64,000 nt of DNA, from assembly GCA_963921795.1 (NCBI GenBank), contig OY997645.1, positions 17,888,365 through 17,952,364 of the forward strand. Direction: 5' to 3'. Positions within the stretch are counted from its first letter, which is position 1. Each line of letters opens with the position of its first letter. The DNA is from Nannobrachium achirus (lineage: Eukaryota; Chordata; Actinopteri; Myctophiformes; Myctophidae). Of the stretch, positions 59,871 through 64,000 are shown piece by piece. Below the pieces are notes generated by a model. The model saw nothing but the letters and a program-made list of their open reading frames with translations, was not told the DNA's origin and did no database searches. The translations under genes and the position numbers were made by a program.

Positions 59871-61175
59871 TACAGTTGCCATATGTAGTTGCTGATCAGG
59901 TCCGTTTCTATACCGGATGCGGAAACGTTTATGTATGTGATTGTGTAAATAACCGGATATTAGAACGGATCACAAGCATAGAGTTATTGATCACATCAAG
60001 AAGAACGCATTACAACATTACAATGCTGTGTGCGATACACATGCTGCAGCTGATCACACTCAGGGGGAGATGCAGGAGCGCCACGATGGATCGATATTCA
60101 CTTTCTTTTCAGTCTGCACGTTGCGTGCAGGGAACGGGACACCGACACGGGAAGCACAGAAACTTTGGATGAAAACAAAGCAACTTACTTTCAATGAATC
60201 GTCGCGATTGCTTACTCCACTGTTCCCGGTGGGATCCATCTGTTAGCGTGCAGACACGGAGAAGACAAGGCTAACGCTCGACGAGGATGTCTTATAAGTT
60301 TTACCGACGCGAATAGAGATGTTGTTTGTGGTCAAATCAGCCTCCGGACACGACATGGTTGCTTGACCAGGAGTCCAGGACACGGGGGGACATATACTCT
60401 GCCGCGAGCAGTGCCTTGTGATCGGGATGTAGTCGAGGGGACCCCCGCTGACGTGAGGTGAGGTGCAGATGTGTTATCTATTTGTTGTGATGGTTTATTT
60501 TGGTTCAGGCAGTCATGAGGCAGAGATGCTTCCAACTCTCTCTAGTTGGCTGCAAATCTGGACAATAGTGTGGTGTGTGGGGTTATGAAGCTGTGGGTTG
60601 TGGAGGCCCATAGCAGATTATGGTTTTTGAAGTGAAAATGTCACGGGATTTTGTTTGATTTATGAAGAACGGTCTCATCGAGCTGAACTGTTTAGTTGTT
60701 GCTATAGGCTAGGCTGGCTAGCCTCCGCTTGGGGGGCTTCCTACATGGTGCCATTCAGATTGACTTCTGGCAACACTTCCATTGTAGGGCAAGGGCATTG
60801 GTGTTGGAATGGGGGTGTGTGTGAATGGATGCATGTTGGAGTGAGGAAAAAAAAAAAAAAAAAAAAAAGAGCCTGGAAAAAAAAAAGACGCATTCTGTGT
60901 GCTGGAGGCTGCAGCGGTTGCCAGCACTGTTCCTTCTCTGTTGATTTTATTGAGATTTATACATTTATTACACTCTTGTTTTCAAACACACTCACTTTGA
61001 TGTGTGATATTTTGGTTTCCTTATAAGATAGAAGGCTAAAACTTTTTGAGGAGCTGTGGGAGAGTCTAATTTAGCATTACATAATTTAAAAGCACATTGG
61101 CGGGATTCACGGGCGTGGCAGGGACGTACAGCGGGATTTTTACGGGATTCACGGCCATCGCAGCAAATGAGTTAA

Positions 61176-63335
61176 GTTGAAACCATTAACATCCTTATTC
61201 TGTGAAAATTGGCAAAATAGAGATTTGCTGTAGAGAGGGGAAAAAAAGTGTATAACCTAGGATGACTCTGTTCAACAAAGTAAATGTGTTTGATACAATA
61301 TCTTTCATAATCTGCAAGATATTCTCATTTATTTAATGTAGTGCAAAGTTTGAATGCAAGGTGCCAGGCTGCTCAAATAGGAGCGTCTAGGGATTCAGTG
61401 GCTTGGACATCTTGTCACTTAGTTATAACTGCTGTACCTTCTGAGATAGTTATGTGTAACTGAATCTATGATTTTAATGCAATAAGGTAGGACTCTTCTG
61501 TTTGGATGTATGGGCTGTCAAGGCCAGAAAGTATTTTTTTGCCACTCAGTAGGCGTTCCTGCATTACTTCTGGGTATGATGATGATGTCACGCGCATACC
61601 CTCTATATTCAAGCATTTTGGGGCCCTTTTCGAAGCATACAATACAGTACTTCTGCTAATCTATTAGGATGATCTTTCCCCAGAAATCACCAACATGCTC
61701 TGAAATATAACAGTTTAACATGGCATCACACATTTCTCTACAGGGCAGGGCATTGTGTTTGCTACAGTACCACTGTCTCACTTGATGTATGATTGCTTCT
61801 GGCCACACAGCATGTGTTCAGCCTCAAGGTTTGCAGTTTCTCATCTACACGCAGCAACATTTTGGCAATCCCTGTGAGTGCCGCTGACCCTGCCAACCCA
61901 AACAAACCTAGACAGCTTAAAATTGTTTAAGACCAAATGCTTTGTCCACAATGTCAAGTCTTTGTCACAACAGCCTTTAAAACTTAGCACAGACATGGCT
62001 AAATATAGTGCAGTCTTCTAGGGACAGCACATGACAGATGGAGAGGCTGGAGGGGAGGAGGGTGCTATAGAGTCAGAGAGCAGAGGAATGTGTGTGTGTG
62101 TGTGTGTGTGTGTGTGGGGCGGGGGGTGGAGGCAGCTTTAGTGATGATGTTATTGATACGGTGTTTTTCATTCTATGACCAAGGCTGCAGCTTCTGTCGA
62201 GGAATATTGGAGATCAGAACCCATCAAGGGTCATTTCCACGGCACACTGCCATTGATTGAGCAACGGCCAATTAGTGAGGGGAGGCCTTGACAATTCATC
62301 TGTAATGGATTTTCTCAGGCATTAGTAGGGTTGAGACGAGAGTCGGCCTGCATTATAATGCTGAGAATGTATGCCTGCACTCTCACACTCTTATCGATGT
62401 GTTATGGAAAATGTGCACTCATTAGGCTAACATATGATCATCGCACATGAAAAAAAAAATTATGTAAATATTTAAAGTTGTTAATGAAAGTTTTACATTT
62501 TAGCTGATGGCTGCTCAGATTGACATGATGAGCGCTCTGGGGACAGCTGTTATGGTTTAAGTGTATTGATCATGGACACATTGTCATTGACACAAACTTG
62601 TGGAAGGCTAAGAGATGATCTTCTGATTAGATGGCTAAGCTACGGTAGCCCTAGTGGTCTTTTAGTGCACTGCTGACATTCTACCTCCCCACCTCCACAC
62701 CATCCAGGACACCCGATGGTTCAGCATCAGACACATTTTACATAATGATCATGTTAAATGTAGAGATTCTTGGTGCATAAATATGAAGTTAAATCCCCTA
62801 GTTACTGCCAGGGGTGACAGATATCTTGTTGTATTACTCAGTCCCTTAATAAAATGACAATCAAATGTGTTATGCAGGATTGCATAGTAAAACATTAAGC
62901 ATCTACAAAACAAGATTGAGAAATTTAGATTCATGCAATATCTTATCTAGATATTTAAGAATCAGCAATTACATGTCTTTTTTCTACATGTAGTGCCACC
63001 TTAATCTGTTACTTTTATGGGAAAGTATATTCAAGCTTTTCATGCTGCGCTTGAGTCGGCACAAGTGCAATGTTTCACAACATGCTCCCAACTTTCCCCA
63101 CTAATGATGAATAGGTTATGAAACCACTGACTACAACAAAGGCAAAGACGGAGTCAAACGACAACTAAGTTTCCGAGCACCCAAGAGTTTATGTCAGTGT
63201 ACACCTGCTTTATAACTTCAACAATGCTGGGGAGAGAGAACCAGAAGAAGGAAGTGCTATGATGGAGTTTGAAGCTCTCTCCTAAACCACCACTGTATTT
63301 CACTTTGACTGTTTCCCTTTCTTTTTTTGTTATAG
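61176..63335. other. Low-repeat stretch, possible conserved non-coding DNA at 62120-62640
   Basis: A (GT)n is at 62090-62116. The 62120-62640 part (cgaggaatattggagatc, cggccaattagtgagg, taatggattttctcaggc) is repeat-free and enhancer-like. No coding frame is supported. Confidence 0.3.
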
Positions 63336-63365
63336 AAACACTACCACCCCAGCCAGACTCCATAG
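63336..63365 (+). other. Possible 30-nt microexon
   Basis: A strong polypyrimidine tract and acceptor (tttccctttctttttttg, then ttatag) ends at 63335. Thirty bases later comes a donor, atag|gtatgt (GT at 63366-63367). The length is a multiple of three. In the phase that drops the first two bases it would read TLPPQPDSI plus one base; the phase-0 reading ends in TAG. No neighbouring exon was found in the window and the host gene is unknown. Short AG...GT pairs arise by chance, so this is weak. Confidence 0.25.
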
Positions 63366-64000
63366 GTATGTTCCCCATTTGCATTTGGAAATTAAAGAAC
63401 AACTATCAACAAGAAGAATGAAATAGAAAGCACTAGGTCAAACTAAAGGGAAGCAATATAAAACGGCAGCATGATGGTATACTGCAAGTATAAGCAATGT
63501 TCAGTAACAACCACCTACCTCTGGTGGAAGAAAATGGGTTCACAAACTGCACTAGTAATTTGCTATCCAGTGCTACAGATTGCACAGGGAAGCCATGTCA
63601 TTACTAGGCCTATATTTCTGCAAATATTCATCCATCCATCCATCTGTCTCTCACATAATTAAACATCACTGATAATTGAAAATTAATTTCCAAATAATAC
63701 CCATTGATTATGATTCATGGCATACTTGACATTACTGCCAAAGCATATCATGGTTTGTTTGATATTCATCATAACTTAATTTCATATCGGTTCCCGAGAC
63801 GTGGTTATTTGAAAGTCACATTACGTTTTCACATGTTATCATTATATTAACGTTATAACTACTATATAATTTTTTAATGTAAATCTCACACAGTATCCCT
63901 TTGACAATTTAAGCACTTTGAGATTCTGAAGTTGCATGGGGGGGCAGTCCAATCAAGATCTCAAGTAATTAATAAACAGCATAGGATGACAGTGTGAAAT
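63366..64000. other. AT-rich end of the window
   Basis: A short (CCAT)n is at about 63630-63645. No gene recognised. Confidence 0.4.

Larger units (their letters stand above)
58921..61175. mobile_element. TTAA-flanked piggyBac-like element of 2.25 kb with nested insertions
   Basis: The ends read TTAA followed inward by ctcatttgctgcca (58921 on) and ctcatttgctgcga (from 61175, inverted), the classic piggyBac terminal style. No transposase frame remains. The interior holds a (CA)n (59422-59501), a LINE-like 3' tail ending 'gtcaataaagctccaccg' (about 59590-59718), a hAT MITE with target duplication (59743-59870), a CpG-rich part (about 59890-60470) and A tracts (60847-60868). The two ends could belong to separate fragments, so the extent is provisional. 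Confidence 0.6.

Overview
The window looks like teleost fish nuclear DNA. Evidence: very dense dinucleotide microsatellites, tRNA-derived SINEs with the familiar fish 3' tail, a CR1/L2-type LINE, and many short non-autonomous DNA transposons of hAT, PIF/Harbinger, piggyBac and TA-target types. The species cannot be named from the sequence. There is no operon, phage, plasmid or CRISPR. Almost all open frames in the 64 kb are low-complexity repeat translations or chance frames.

Only two loci carry convincing protein-coding sequence. At the left edge (1-2074, minus strand) lies the 5' part of a non-LTR retrotransposon: an acidic, proline-rich ORF1-like protein, one in-frame TGA, then an intact 481-codon frame with every motif of an APE-type endonuclease that runs off the window. 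At 8671-11090 (minus strand) is an intronless gene of 488 codons whose product joins a coiled coil to two RRM domains very like those of the stress-granule protein G3BP. It is followed by two further decayed coiled-coil/RRM units, so the locus is a partly pseudogenised tandem array.

The rest is a mosaic of mobile elements and repeats, many delimited here by matching target-site duplications read directly from the sequence: hAT-like at 3345-4499, 20439-20867, 31508-32022 and 59743-59870; TAA/TTA-flanked MITEs at 22384-22709, 27323-27607, 29431-30082 and 33664-33858; an 8-bp-duplication family at 30270-30557 and 40180-41123; a 9-bp-duplication element with 73-bp perfect inverted termini at 53134-53508; a TA-flanked MITE at 49370-49594; and TTAA-flanked elements at 21655-24619 and 58921-61175. 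Several are nested, up to three layers deep. Two repeat themes cross families: a roughly 55-bp palindrome shared by several hAT-like elements, and a dispersed repeat full of the CArG-box sequence CCATATATGG.

Between the repeats are low-repeat stretches (about 17.6-17.9, 25.7-26.0, 34.8-35.0, 44.5-45.1, 52.4-52.8, 55.4-55.9 and 62.1-62.6 kb) whose texture resembles conserved non-coding DNA. With a possible 30-nt microexon at 63336-63365 on the plus strand, this would fit a large intron or gene-poor regulatory region, but that is inference.
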